Below, piece by piece: positions 1 to 12,000 of a stretch of 64,000 nucleotides of DNA; position 1 is the stretch's first letter, and each line of letters begins with the position of its first letter. Source of the stretch: Anas platyrhynchos (lineage: Eukaryota; Chordata; Aves; Anseriformes; Anatidae); assembly GCF_047663525.1 (NCBI RefSeq), contig NC_092588.1, forward strand, positions 44,398,001 through 44,462,000, written 5' to 3'. The position numbers and the translations under genes were made by a program. Below the pieces are notes generated by a model. It made no database searches and was not told the origin of the DNA. It worked only from the letters and a program-made list of their open reading frames with translations.

Positions 1-1579
1 CACAAATCATTTTTTTCCCTTTACATAGTTTGTGTCAAAACCATCTAGGTTCTAAGCAGATATATGTGAATTGCCAACTTGCAGCCTGAACAATTCTGCA
101 GGATCTCAACAATTGCTTCACAGTTTCAAGGACACATGAGCACTTGCCAATGAGATCTTCAGCCTTTTGCCTCTTGCCTTTTCTAAAGGCAAGATAGCTT
201 AAGCAAGGAAATACTAACGCTTCTACAAAGACTGCCTATGAGACATGTTTCAGTCATGTCTTGGACTCTCTACAGGTATGGAAAGAATACCTGGGTATAG
301 CTGATTTCATCTGTACTATACCTGTGAGACTTTTTCAGTCTTCAAATTGCTATAGCTGAAATTTAAGAAAACCTGAACGGTACCACAGCATTTTTGATTT
401 TGTAAATTCTTAATTCAAGGGAAAGATCATCATTCAGACTTCTGTCATTTACTTGTCAAGTAACCAAGGAAGATAAGCAAGATGGAGGAGGAGGCTGGGA
501 AAGAAAAGCTGTAATAGCACAACCGATTCTTTCTCTGATAACAAGCAGTAGCTCATTTCATTCTCTCCTCCCTCTATTCCTCCTTGTGTGTTTCTATTTT
601 CAAGCTATTCCTTGTCATATGCTGGGCAAGTCCTACTAGCTCTTCAAATCAAAGTTTTCTTTATTTTTCCTTCAAATACATCAAGTGGTCATGAAATGTT
701 ATATAAATATTTTCAGTAGAAAAAAATAAAATCAGATAAAGAGATTGAAATAAAAATAAAATAAAACAGTGAGGGAAAGGGCATACAAAGGAGTTAGAAG
801 ACAAATATGTAAATATTTAAACAGCTGTCAAACAAAGCTTGGTCTTTTTCAGACTAATATGGTGCAATGCCAGCTAGATTTCCTCCTTGCTTTTGGATTC
901 CATTCACCCAACATTTTGTTACAAGCTGAATATATAATCTCTCTGAGCTGCAAATTCCTATTGCTCATTTACATGGCACCCAATGGAAGAGGACCCTGCT
1001 CTTTGACCAAGACGTGGTAATTTGAATTAATAAAATCTCATGGCACTAAATTGTTGTTCCAAGACACTACCGTTCAGGGTCACATAAAAACACATCAGTG
1101 TTTAGATGTAAAACCTATAGTCTCAGTGCTAATAACTACTGAATAAAACAATTTGCCACTAAAATCTCTTTTCTCTAATTATAATTTGAGAATTGGCATC
1201 TTGCCTTTCATCATGACAATCCTTTTCCAAAGCCACTAACATTTGGTTCCAGAGGGCACTTAGTACAAGTTTAACATGATATTAAAACAGGGGTCTTAAC
1301 TATAATCCCTGCCATAGCAACAAAAATGACCAAAGAAAGTTTTAATTTGTGATGTACGTGGATAAGCTGGTAGCAGGGACAGGTTCTGCAATATGGAAGC
1401 ATACACTACACAGGAGGGAATTATTTCAGATTACTAGAAATCATTCAGTGTTGAATTTGGCTATCCAGCACCTGTGCTATTTAACACTCCACATTGACTA
1501 TTTCCGTTTTTTGGATTCATTCCACCATCTCATTTAAATGACAGTATAAAATATTTATGTAGATATTTTGTCATTACAG
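1..1579 (+). other. TTR: TTR intron 2 (3' part)
   Basis: AT-rich non-coding sequence leading into the acceptor of canonical TTR exon 3 (pyrimidine-poor tract ending in TCATTACAG at 1571-1579). I looked for TTR exons 1 and 2 here and found none; they must lie upstream of the window. No repeat is recognisable. The small open frames show no homology I know. Confidence 0.7.
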
Positions 1580-1715
1580 GAAAACCACAGAGTATGGTGA
1601 GATCCATGAGCTCACAACAGAAGAACAGTTTGTAGAAGGAACGTACAGGGTTGAGTTTGACACCAGCTCTTACTGGAAAGGACTTGGCCTTTCCCCATTC
1701 CATGAATATGCTGAT
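1580..1715 (+). CDS. TTR: TTR exon 3
   Basis: 136-nt exon, the length of mammalian TTR exon 3. Its acceptor is TTACAG and its donor GTAAGT. The first base completes the split codon 47; residues Lys48 to Asp92 follow. Confidence 0.95.
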
Positions 1716-3718
1716 GTAAGTATTTGCAAATATACCTAATAACCTATATATCATGCTGCAGCATCAGCTGGACAGAATAAATACAGTGTTTTGATACTGA
1801 AAAGGCAATAAAATGGTTCACTGCCACCTAACATTGTGCAAATAAAGACAGTAAACAGTCATCTAAGCCAGAGGAAGTAGCCAAATTCCCTGCAAGTACA
1901 AATTGACACAGCTCTTCAAAGAGGAGCTGTGCCCATTCAGTTTAGTAGAGACCTTTGTCCAAAAAGAGCTATGTTATTTGAATGGACTCAGTGTTTTAAA
2001 ACCAAACAAACAAACCAAAATAAACCAAAACAACAACATACAAAAAGAACAGTCTTCTTTAATTGTTGCATATATCTCGTTTCATCATAAATATACAGAT
2101 TTGGAAGCCTTCATTTTATAGAAAATTAGCTTTTCATTAATCAGGGAGATTTCCCTCATACCAGTCACCTGAATTCTTGTATGATTGCTAATTGCAGCAA
2201 AAAAATTGTTCTTTTTGGTGTGCATTTTTTCATGATGCTCAGTAAATACATGCATAATGATACATGCAATAGGAAAAAAAAAAAAAAAGAGGAAAAAAAA
2301 AAGAGGCATAAAAAGATAAAGAAACAATCATAGTGAGAAAATAAAAGTTGGCTATTTCATTGATACCCAAATTCCATACTTGGGGTTTAATCGCGTCATA
2401 TGCTTCCCTTTGCTTTCAGCCCAACAATGATTTATAGTGTGTTCTTTTCTATGACATTTACTTAGTAATTCCAAAAATTTTGTTTACATTCTTGAGGCTT
2501 ACTCTGCCATTTAATTTAAGTTTCTCTAAACATTCTGTTCAGTGGTCTGGAATGGCTATGGAATTATTTTGTAGAACATTTTAAATTGTTAATTTACGGA
2601 GACCTGTGGAAGACTAAAACAAATGACTAAGGCCCTGATCCATAAAAGCCTGAGGTGCAACTTGAATGATTTAGGTCAAATAGACAATCCTCATAAATGT
2701 TCCCTAACCATTTGGATGTCTGAAAATTGCTGGGACCTAAGAATTTCACCTCAAAAGGTGCTTAAAAGCACATAGTTGATCCTGTTCCAGCTAGGCTGTT
2801 AGGGTGCCTTCCTTTGATATAATGGTCTACAAGTCACCCCATTACCCTAGGAAGTGGGCAAAGTTAGTCACTGTCTGTGTACAAGGTAATTCTAGCCTAC
2901 AGTTCTCATGTCTTGGCAGCTTAGACTTTGGCAGGACTAGGGTGGAGGGGGGATCTCTCTAGTCCTGACAGTTCAGAAAATAGTTCAAGCATTAGACTAA
3001 AGAGAGCCAAAGAAAGGGGCACAATTGAAGACACTTTTCCTGGGAGCTGCATGTCTCACCTTCCAAGAACTGATTTGGAGAGCAGCAAATGTGAATTCTT
3101 TTAGAACAAAGGTCTTTTCCTTTTCTTGCAAGTCTAGTAACTCAGCTCTTCCATTAAGATCTGACTCATCATCAGCTGTGTTAAAAACAGTACTGAGGCA
3201 CTGAAGTACAGAAAGTGGCTTTGGGCTCCAACTGCCTGCCTTGCTTGGAGCTTGGACACCTCACACAGATCTTTCTTACTGGTTGTTTGAGATACCTCCC
3301 TCTCATCCTCCCACCCCACATCACAGACTAGAAATAGGCATGCCTGACTCAGGTGTTCAGTGTCTTCACCGCACTTCACTACAGGTGAGGCTTTTGTGGA
3401 CACTGGTCCAAATCACACTAATTTCTCCATCTTCAGCATGTGTAACAGATTAATGGGAAGCATTACCCTTTGCAAAGGTGTTTGACCATTGACTGAACAG
3501 AACTGGCAAAATAGTCTACACAGGAACTAGAGCATGCTTCCTAATTTTAAAAGCTAAGGCAGTTTCAAATGTGTGCTGTTCATCATGGTTACAAGTTCTC
3601 TCTTTTCCAGGTGGTGTTCACTGCTAATGATTCTGGTCACCGCCACTATACCATTGCCGCTCTCCTCAGTCCTTTCTCTTATTCAACCACTGCTGTTGTC
3701 AGTGATCCCCAGGAATAA
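1580..3718 (+). CDS. TTR: Transthyretin, canonical copy, 3' half (exons 3-4; 5' part outside window)
   Basis: Transthyretin (prealbumin) is a secreted homotetramer made by liver and choroid plexus that carries thyroid hormone and binds retinol-binding protein. Two exons are present: 1580-1715 (136 nt, begins in phase 2) and 3611-3718 (108 nt including TAA). Exon 3 encodes the core beginning [17 protein letters not shown] and ending FHEYAD; exon 4 encodes [16 protein letters not shown] through [11 protein letters not shown]. These match avian TTR as I know it almost residue for residue. In human mature numbering Glu54, Thr106, Ala108, Ala109, Leu110, Ser117, Thr119 and Val121 of the hormone channel are all present. 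The C-terminus is TTR-like, not the YRGS-type end of 5-hydroxyisourate hydrolases. The signal peptide and residues before 48 lie upstream. A diverged second copy follows about 2.3 kb downstream in the same orientation. Confidence 0.96.
1716..3610 (+). other. TTR: TTR intron 3
   Basis: GT-AG intron of 1,895 bp, phase 0. It contains an A-rich tract near 2273-2302 and otherwise unremarkable sequence. The stretch near 2630-2780 (starting around GGCCCTGATCCA) resembles old, decayed amniote interspersed repeats, but I cannot name a family. Confidence 0.85.
3611..3718 (+). CDS. TTR: TTR exon 4 (last coding exon)
   Basis: 108 nt including stop codon TAA at 3716-3718. The acceptor is TCTTTTCCAG. It encodes strands G and H, with Ser117 and Thr119 of the thyroxine channel, ending SDPQE as in chicken TTR. 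Confidence 0.96.
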   Translation: MVFTANDSGHRHYTIAALLSPFSYSTTAVVSDPQE

Positions 3719-3876
3719 ACAAGTACTGTCATTACACAAACACCTTCCTCTGCTAGGACTATTGTAGGCTTTTAGGAGGAAGGGTTTTTCTATTGCTAAT
3801 ACATATCTTTTTGCTATATTAGTTTTTGTGTTTGTTTATTTTTCATTTTGTAACCTGGCAAAAATTCAAACAAATC

Positions 3877-3882
3877 AATAAA
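3877..3882 (+). promoter_or_regulatory. TTR: Poly(A) signal of canonical TTR
   Basis: AATAAA 159 bases after the TTR stop codon. The 3' UTR is therefore short, as in other TTR genes. Cleavage is expected about 15-25 bases downstream. Confidence 0.8.
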
Positions 3883-3904
3883 ATGTTACTTCTTTAAAAC
3901 AATT

Positions 3905-5850
3905 TCTGCTCTATTGGTGAAGTTTTATTGTGTTATAAAGTGCCATAATTTGTGTTCAAGTGCAAAGGGTATCTGGAAGCTGTGTGTGGCATATGGAAGT
4001 AAGTTAACACTTGTTTTGGTTCTGTTATCTTCCTCCGGTACTTTAAACAAAATCTCACCAAATGAACTGGCTTGAAATAAGAAAGTTAGAGTTCTGCTAC
4101 CTCAGGAAAAAAAAAAAAATCCAACCAAACATACTCAAAATAATAAAGTCATCTATGCTATTCATAGCTTACACACAGAAGAGACAGTCCCACAATCAAC
4201 TAGGTCACAGGGTAAATAGGAGAAATTCTGAATATCTAGCAACAAACAATGTAGAAAGATTATTAAAAGATGTAGATGTAGAGAGCTGGATAAAATCTAT
4301 GTAGCTTTACTTGAAACTTTACGGCATACTTTGTTGATTTCAAGAGGAAGAGTTGCTACTCACTGAATCTAGGAAGTTCTGAAGTAATTTCAATTACCAC
4401 CATTTTTAACAACTCTGATCTTTAACCCAGTTGGCTGCCAGGTGTGTTCCAATTAAATCTCTAATAAGTCTAATCTGTAGCCAATACCCATTTAAAAAAA
4501 AAAAAAAAAAGTCCTAAAATAGAAGCATCACCTTATTATGCTCTTCAAAATTTTAGAAGCAGAACAAGGCAAATTGTAGAGTAATTGTGATTCAAATAAC
4601 ATTGTTGATAAATGGACACATGAGTGTGAGGGCTTTAACAGTGATTTCTGTCGACTTATGGCCTATTGTATTTAAAAATATCCTGAAGCAGAGGAATTAT
4701 TGTTTAATGGGATTATGGAAATGACAGAGGCCATTACTGAACTCATGCCATTCAGAAACTATCAGTACTCATCTGCACTGACCTTGGAGTTGATCTCTCC
4801 ACTACTGAGCCTACTGGGATGACTGCATACCAAGAGAATTTACAAGCTATTTAGTTAATTTTCCCCCTGATTTCTGGACTCCAACAAAGTTACACAATTC
4901 TAGTAAACAGTGCAGATAGTTTCAAAATAGCACCCATGTTGAAGCATGCATGCTATTTCATGGGAATCTGCTATTCCTAAAGCTTGAAAATCAGTAGGTT
5001 TGATTTGCAGCAGGCTATGCCTAGCCATTTAATTAGAATGTAAATATGTTCCTAAAGTTGTGGTGCTGTCATCAAAAATAAAAATAATAATAATTTAAAA
5101 AATATAAATGAAAAAAAAAAAAACAAAGAAAAACAAAAGGAAAAGAAAGAAGAGGTTAACATCCCTACTCTACATGTAGTCATCCATCTGAGGACAGGGT
5201 AAATATAGTAAGAGTGTATTTGCATGTGTCTAGCCAAAGATCAGAAAGAGTTTCATTTCAGGAAATAACATTTTCCTAAAATGAAACAGAGACTTCTGGT
5301 GGGGGCTGACTTGCAGCTGTACAGATGAAGTCCTGAAATTGTACTGAATCTAAGGAACAACTAAAGTGACAGGATTTAAAATGCTATTTAGCTGTACTTT
5401 CAGAAATGGGTATGTAGGTACCTAATTAACATGCTGGAAGCCAAAGATAGTATTTTCCCTCCGGGGAATACATTAGAAAACTAGATAGTTCACACATTAT
5501 ACACTTACCACAGAGAGAAATCCCTTAACAGATAAACATGGATGAGTCAATTATGCACCACTATAACCACAGAGAGATTCTCATAGAAACTGAAATTGCT
5601 GAGTTGACAAGGAATTTCTATTTCTCTTAAGTATATGAGAAGTATACGGCACTATTACTCAACAAAAAAAAAAAAAAAAAAAAAAAAAGGAAAAAAAAAG
5701 AAAAAAAAAGAAAAACAGAATAAACATTTTTTTTCCAATAAAAAAGATCACTGAAGGTAGGTAACCATCCCCTTGTGGGTATCATTCCCACAAGCAATGA
5801 TAGAATACTTATTTTCACAGACAAGGTTCATGTTTGTATGGGTTACTTAT
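3905..5850. other. Intergenic spacer between the two TTR copies
   Basis: About 1.9 kb of AT-rich DNA without coding potential. It holds several A-rich tracts (4094-4107, 4494-4510, 5111-5124, 5662-5720). No CR1, LTR or tRNA signature was seen. The long poly(A) clusters on the minus strand give phenylalanine-rich open frames that are artefacts. Confidence 0.7.
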
Positions 5851-5857
5851 TTTCTCA

Positions 5858-5953
5858 TTATTTACTAAGTAAATAGTAAGAATCAGCAGCATGTTGAAAG
5901 TCGTATGTTGTTTTTTTGATAAGTAGCTTCAGTTTAGAGGCCTTGATATAAAA
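5858..5953 (+). promoter_or_regulatory. TTR-type liver promoter of the second TTR copy
   Basis: Three elements are spaced as in mammalian TTR promoters. First, a FOXA/HNF3 element at 5859-5875, a near-palindrome of TATTTAC and GTAAATA; its core ACTAAGT and the following AGAATCAGCAG (to 5889) match the classical TTR HNF3 strong site from memory. Second, GATAAGTAGC at 5918-5927, which resembles GATAAGCAGC in the human promoter. Third, a TATA box TATAAAA at 5947-5953. Transcription should begin near 5975-5985, giving a roughly 30-base leader before the ATG at 6012. The assignment rests on remembered promoter sequence, not an alignment. Confidence 0.7.
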
Positions 5954-6011
5954 ATCATGGACCTTGTCAGTTCATACTTGCTGACACTGAGACTTCCTAG
6001 TGATAAGCAAA

Positions 6012-6080
6012 ATGGCTTTTCACTCTGTATTTCTTATTTTCTTAGCTGGCCTGGCATTTTTCTCTGAAGCTGCGCCACAG
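6012..6080 (+). CDS. TTR-like exon 1 (signal peptide)
   Basis: ATG in context CAAAATGGC. 69 nt encode 23 residues, mostly a hydrophobic signal peptide ending SEA/AP, as in avian TTR (MAFHS... start). Donor CAG/GTAAGT, phase 0. Confidence 0.92.
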
Positions 6081-9000
6081 GTAAGTGTCTTAGGATTGAA
6101 GCCCTTCATATTCATGTAGTCCCAGCTCTTTTTTTTTTTTTTTTTCCTTTAATACAATTTATGTAAGTGAAAAATAGAATATTAGAATATTCCATTTTAT
6201 TGCAATTATTTTGATTTTGTGGTATGTATTGACTGTAGTTCTCTCCTGCTCTTTTTCTGGTCCTTCTTTCTCCTTCTGTAGTGATAACAGAGAGCTTCTG
6301 GTTAGAGAAGCAGCACTTGCTATCAGACTCACCAGCTGCGTGAAAAAGGGTGCTAGAGAAAAAATGCCATAGTCACTACACAAAAGCCTTGGACAAAAAG
6401 CAGCTATAGTCCTTATAACACAATGAACAAGGTCATGAGGAGTTTCAAGGCAGTTCTGGCAAGGTCCTGCAGTCCTAGTATTCCTTATGGTCCCCAGCAC
6501 TTCCTCCCACGTTGGTTTTAGCTGCATTGGCTGAGTAGATCCATGCTGGAGTGATGTTTTTTCTAGTCCTCTCCCTTACTGCTCCCATGCATGAATTCAT
6601 TAATGCAAGCAATGAACAGAGCCAAAGCCAGGATCCCATTTCTCCTCTCTCCACTTATAGAGGACTCATTTACTCCAACAAAGCAAGCCAGAGATCCAGA
6701 CTTCTTCAGTCTGTAAATCTCCTAGAATGGACTCATTCTTCTCATTCTTCCTCTCAATCTCTGATCTTTGGGAAAGTGAGTATCTGATCATCCTTATGGA
6801 AAAAAAAAAAAAAAAGAAAAAAAAAAAAAAAGTCTTCTATTGAGTTCACAGGGTGAAAAAGACAAGAAAATAGCTGGTGGCATTACATACCCCATTGCCA
6901 TTACCTCAGAAGAAACGGTAGCAAGGAGCATGGCATTCCAGAAAGTGAGCCTGAAGATTCAGAGCATATGGATGGTATATATGTTGATATAATTCTCTGA
7001 CACAGGGCAGGTTTTTGGCCCATGGGACATCATAGACTGTAAGTGGGGATAGATGAGAACTTGCAAATTTTACCATCTACGTCACAATCCATTTTGCAAT
7101 GATTAAATGGAGATCAACAACTGTTATTTTGAGCTCATCCCTGCTTAGCACCTTCCGCTTAGCTCTATTTTCTCACTTTTCATCTGAAGAATTAGGCAAT
7201 GAGGCAATGGAAAGTCAAAGCCCTAATTCAACTCTACATTTGAGTATGTAAAACATCAAGGCATGACCACCATTTGTAATGAATGTGTGCAGAAGGAAAC
7301 TACGGTTTGAAGAAAGGTTTTTCTCTTCTTCCCATGTATAGTTGTCAGGGGATAATAAATCTTATCTAAAATGGTGCTAGGAAAGACTCAGTTTACAGCA
7401 GAATTCATATAACTTTAGGGCAAGAAGTACATCAAAAGCCCTCAAATTCAGAAGGCTTTGCTCAAACTGCCACCCCAAAATATGAAGGAAGAGTTATAAG
7501 ATTTTTAAACATTTCTGCTACTTCTGTTAATTTAATTATTTGCTGCTCAGGACAAAACTTAGTTAAAAATTTATGCTGGAAATGATGTGTAGATGATGTG
7601 TAGACTCCAAAGGGAAAACAAAAAGGCATTCTCACACTTAGCTGCAGTGTCTCTAAAGTGTACATGACTACCGTCTTCCCTACAACCCCTGACATCTTCC
7701 TCCCTGGTTCCATTGTCTCTAGCCCCCTGAAACCTTCTATATATATATTTCTGCAGTACACAGTAATCTTGTTGACCAGATGGTATATTCAGTAAAGGTA
7801 AAGAACAAGGTCCCTTAATGCTTTATTATTATGACCAATGACTTACCTTTCTTACAACGTAAAAATTCTCTCTTCCTACCTGAAGGACTCTTCTGATTCC
7901 AAGCATCCTCTTGTTGTAAAAATTCTGGATTCAGTCCGAGGAAGTCCAGCTCCAAATGTTCCAGTTAAATTATATAAAGCAGCTGCAGATGGATCTTGGG
8001 AACTGTTAAATTCAAAGTAAGTCATACCAAAGTAATGTGTGAGAGAAGAGAAAGATAATGGGAAAGCCAGAGTTGAAAAAACTTCATGTTCTCTAATGAA
8101 CAACGTCTTTTTTAGTCAGAGAAAAGATACGCTACTGAATGAACAGCATTTTACTTGCTGCAGGTTGCCATTTAACTGTACTACAGTTTCAACTAGCAAA
8201 AGAGTTTTATAATGTTATTTCATTACAAAAGGCCATTTTTTTTCTTTTTAATACCCACCAATGACCTGTTGCATTATTACCAGAGGAGTCAGGCAGACTC
8301 TAGTTTGTTTGAAACTGACCCTGGTTGAGAATTCCACCTTTATTGACTGTTTTTCTTCTTTCAAAAAGGTTTTCCATTTCCTACAACGCTTTAGCTCTAA
8401 AGAGAAAATGTGGAATTGTTCAGAACATATACTACTTTATAATTGATAGCCTCTTTTTTTTTGGGGGGGGGGGGGTAAAAGGAATTAGCCAAAATGAAAA
8501 AGTGTTGATATAAAGCTTTCTTACCATTTTGGGGGGGGTAATTGATCAATTTTTAATATATACTAACACTTTATAAACTCAAAAGCATTTTTTCATAGAA
8601 GTATATAATATGAAATTGAAAACAATTATTAGGGGGTACCCAAAATTAACATTCCTTCTGTATTCAACAAGCAATATCCCTCTTCCACAATTCTCTGACC
8701 AAGATATTTGCAAAGTCTCACCCAAGACGTTATTTCCAGGATATACAGTATATTCTATCTTGAAAAAAATAATAATAAATAATAATAATAATAATAATAA
8801 TAAAGTAAGATGGGGAGATAGGGCTCATGAGAGTTAAAGCTGACATAGTGCAGGAATTTCTCTAGCATGATTCCAGACTCAGATGCATTTGTAGAAAGTC
8901 CATGAAAAACCATACATAACTGGCTCTTTGGTGTAGTAGAGCAGTATGCTGGCAGAAGCAACAGGGATCTCATACGTGTCTTTGAAAAACACAGCTACAG

Positions 9001-12000
9001 TGAAGGCTACACAAGCAAACTAAACCAAACAAGAATGATGTATTCATGTTGTCCTACTTAAATAATTTGCCTCCCGTTCCACAAATAAGATAGCTTCATA
9101 AATATTCTGTCACTAGAAATGTATGTAATTTTCCATTAAGGGGATGTTCAGGTTAGATACCTTGAAATTTGAGCTTAGAGTCTTTCTATAGAGATACTGG
9201 GATACTGGGCTGAACAGCTGGATGTTGATCATAGCCTTAAAACATACTTTGGGTTTGAATCAAAGAACAAAGTAACCTTAAGATGAGGTATATGAAAAAT
9301 GTGATAATACTAAATCAACCTCTCCAGTCTTATTTATTTATAAATAATGGAAGGTTAGGAAGGGGTTCTAAAATAGCTCTTCTTAATTAAAGATATGTTT
9401 GGTTTTAGCTGAGAAATCTTATTAGAGAAACAGTTATCTAAAAATAATCAAGCCATGACAAAGGAAAAATAGAGACATTTGAATGGAATAATAATAAAAA
9501 AAAAAAAAAACTGCTGACAGTATCTTGGAAGATACAAATGACTTCATAGTTCTACGTGATATTAAAGCACAAATCTTAAGTTGTGTACTGGACAAAGATA
9601 TAAATAACATTCTAATCTTTATTTTTCTCTGCATGTAAGTTGAATAAAGTATGTTCAGAAAAGGATTTGGCAGCTGGAACACAAAATAGTGTTTGTGACT
9701 ACTAAAAGCATATACAAGCAGCAGTTATTTGTGAATAACCTACCCAATGAAATACCTAATTTTATATAACTTATTCCACAAAAATAAGTTTCAACCAAGA
9801 GATGTGTTCAAGAGACAGCATTCAATATTGTCTCTAGAGCCCCAGATTTTGGTTTGTGTTCAAAGGTCTATTGTTTCAAGCCAGTACTATACCCTTGGCT
9901 AGCACTGATAACATCTTTAAGTCAAACTAAAGCATCTATTTTTTGAGGATGTAAAACCAACTAGTTAATACAGATACCAAGGAATTCCATAAGGCTACAC
10001 TGTTGGCTGATGTACAGGCACTTCAAATAGTAGATTTCAAATAGCTGACTGTAAAAAATATTCCTACTGATAAAAGAATTTAACATATTTAAAAAAGAAA
10101 GCAGGCTATGGAAAAGTTGAGTTGACCCTATTTACTTACATAGTTAAGCGCATCATACAGCTTTCACATTGCTTACAGCAATGGTGAAGTTTTCCATGTG
10201 AGTTCATTTAATTAACTCTAAGACTCTGCCAAGAGCCCACAAACAATAATGTCAACATTTGGCTCACCCCCAAACCATGCCTAGTAGTGACATGGCAGGC
10301 AGCCATCCGCTGTGGTGATCATGGGAGTAGTAAATGCCAAGATAAGCTCTGTGAGGCATCCATAATACAGATGGACATAAGCCATTCCAGATCAATAGAA
10401 GTATTCATCACATTACTTAAGCTACGCAACATCACTTGAGTTCAATTGTTGAGAACTACATTTTTATAGGGCTTTTAACCAAAATATAAAAGTGCATTCT
10501 TCTCCCATTGTACAGACAAACCAATGAAAATGGAGAGCTCCGAGAGCTCACAACTAAAGAACAATTTGTAACAGGGATATACAAGATTGAGCTTGATACA
10601 GCCTCCTACTGGAAGAAACTGGGCTTGAACCCCTTCCATCAACATGCTGATGTGAGTATTCATTTTCCTCTGTACATAGGTTGCAAAGGACATATTAGAT
10701 ATGTAGGATTTGATTAATAATAGCACATATTGAACTTACTTTTCACTTTAAAATATTTTAGTATTAACACTTCAAATCTACAACTTCAGAGCATTGTGAC
10801 AATACACTCATGACGGAATCTACCTAGTAGCTTTCCTATAACTCTTGATGAGCTCTTTGATGCATTACTGATGAAAAAGTTTTCCATCTTTCTGGCTATA
10901 CTTACCTATCATTCTGAGACTAGATTTGAGAGAACAGGTAGATTATTAAGTTTCCTGGGAAAAGAATTTATCTGCTTTTTAGATCTAATATTTCTCTAGA
11001 TGCATACAAAGTTTACAAATTAGATTTCTAAATAAATAAAAGTGTGAATTGTTTTCTGGATGCCTGGATCCTCAATTCACAATAGAATGAAATACAACAA
11101 TTTTTTTTTAATTTGCATGGGACTGGTTAGATGGTCCAAACCAGGTACCAACTGAGGCCAGCTCCATGGTTTAGAACTCACTGGGGACTACGTTCTTCCC
11201 CTTCACAGTATCAGATCCTTCAGGTGAACTTTCAGTAACAGCAGTCCTGTATTAGTTGTTTGCTGGACTGTGACAAATCAGTGAGCACCAATACATCTGT
11301 ACAGTTTGCAACTGCTGCTATTCTTCATCTCCTTGAGAAAAAGTGGCAAGCACGTGGGCTAAATTTTGCTTTGGCCTCCCTGAAATGGGTAAGAGATGAC
11401 AATTCTTATTCTAGATGACAATGAAGGTCATCTGGACAATCTTGCTTTTTGTAACTGAAACGAGATAAGATGCAAGATTCATAACGTTCAAGAGAATTGA
11501 TTAAACATCAAGAAAATGTTCACCTCTCTATTCCCGACTACCACCTTTCTTCTCCCAACACAAAATAATCTACTAATCTATAGGGAGGAATTGAAGGAAC
11601 ATGAGCTGATGGAACAGATGCTAAAAGGGCTCTTGTAAATAACACTCCTATGGAAGGTCATTATTGAGTCACGGCCAAAGGCAGTAGTTCTGTATCTACT
11701 AGATACTCAAGTAGGATTAAAGAAATGCATTGCTTACACATTTTGGAGTAAAGATAGCTCTGTAACACTGTTTAACTCTGTTCCTCAACATTTAGGACTT
11801 CATAAGAACAACAAAAATAAGATAGTAGTAAAATACTTGAAATTGTACCTTAATAAAAAAAAAAAAAGACTCACAGCGTTCACGAAGAAAAAAAAAATAT
11901 CATTGTTATTTATCAATACCAACAAGGAAATTACTATTTAATAATAAGAATTATTATTTGGATAATAAATGTGTGATAAAAACATAAATAATATACTTTA

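Noticed and set aside
1..1579. TTR exons 1 or 2 of the canonical copy
   Set aside because: Searched for the signal peptide and the KxPLxVKxLDxVRGSP block; neither appears, so these exons lie upstream of the window.
6159..6527. 122-codon minus-strand frame in intron 1 of the TTR-like gene
   Set aside because: No domain or homology recognised; begins and ends in simple-sequence-rich intron.
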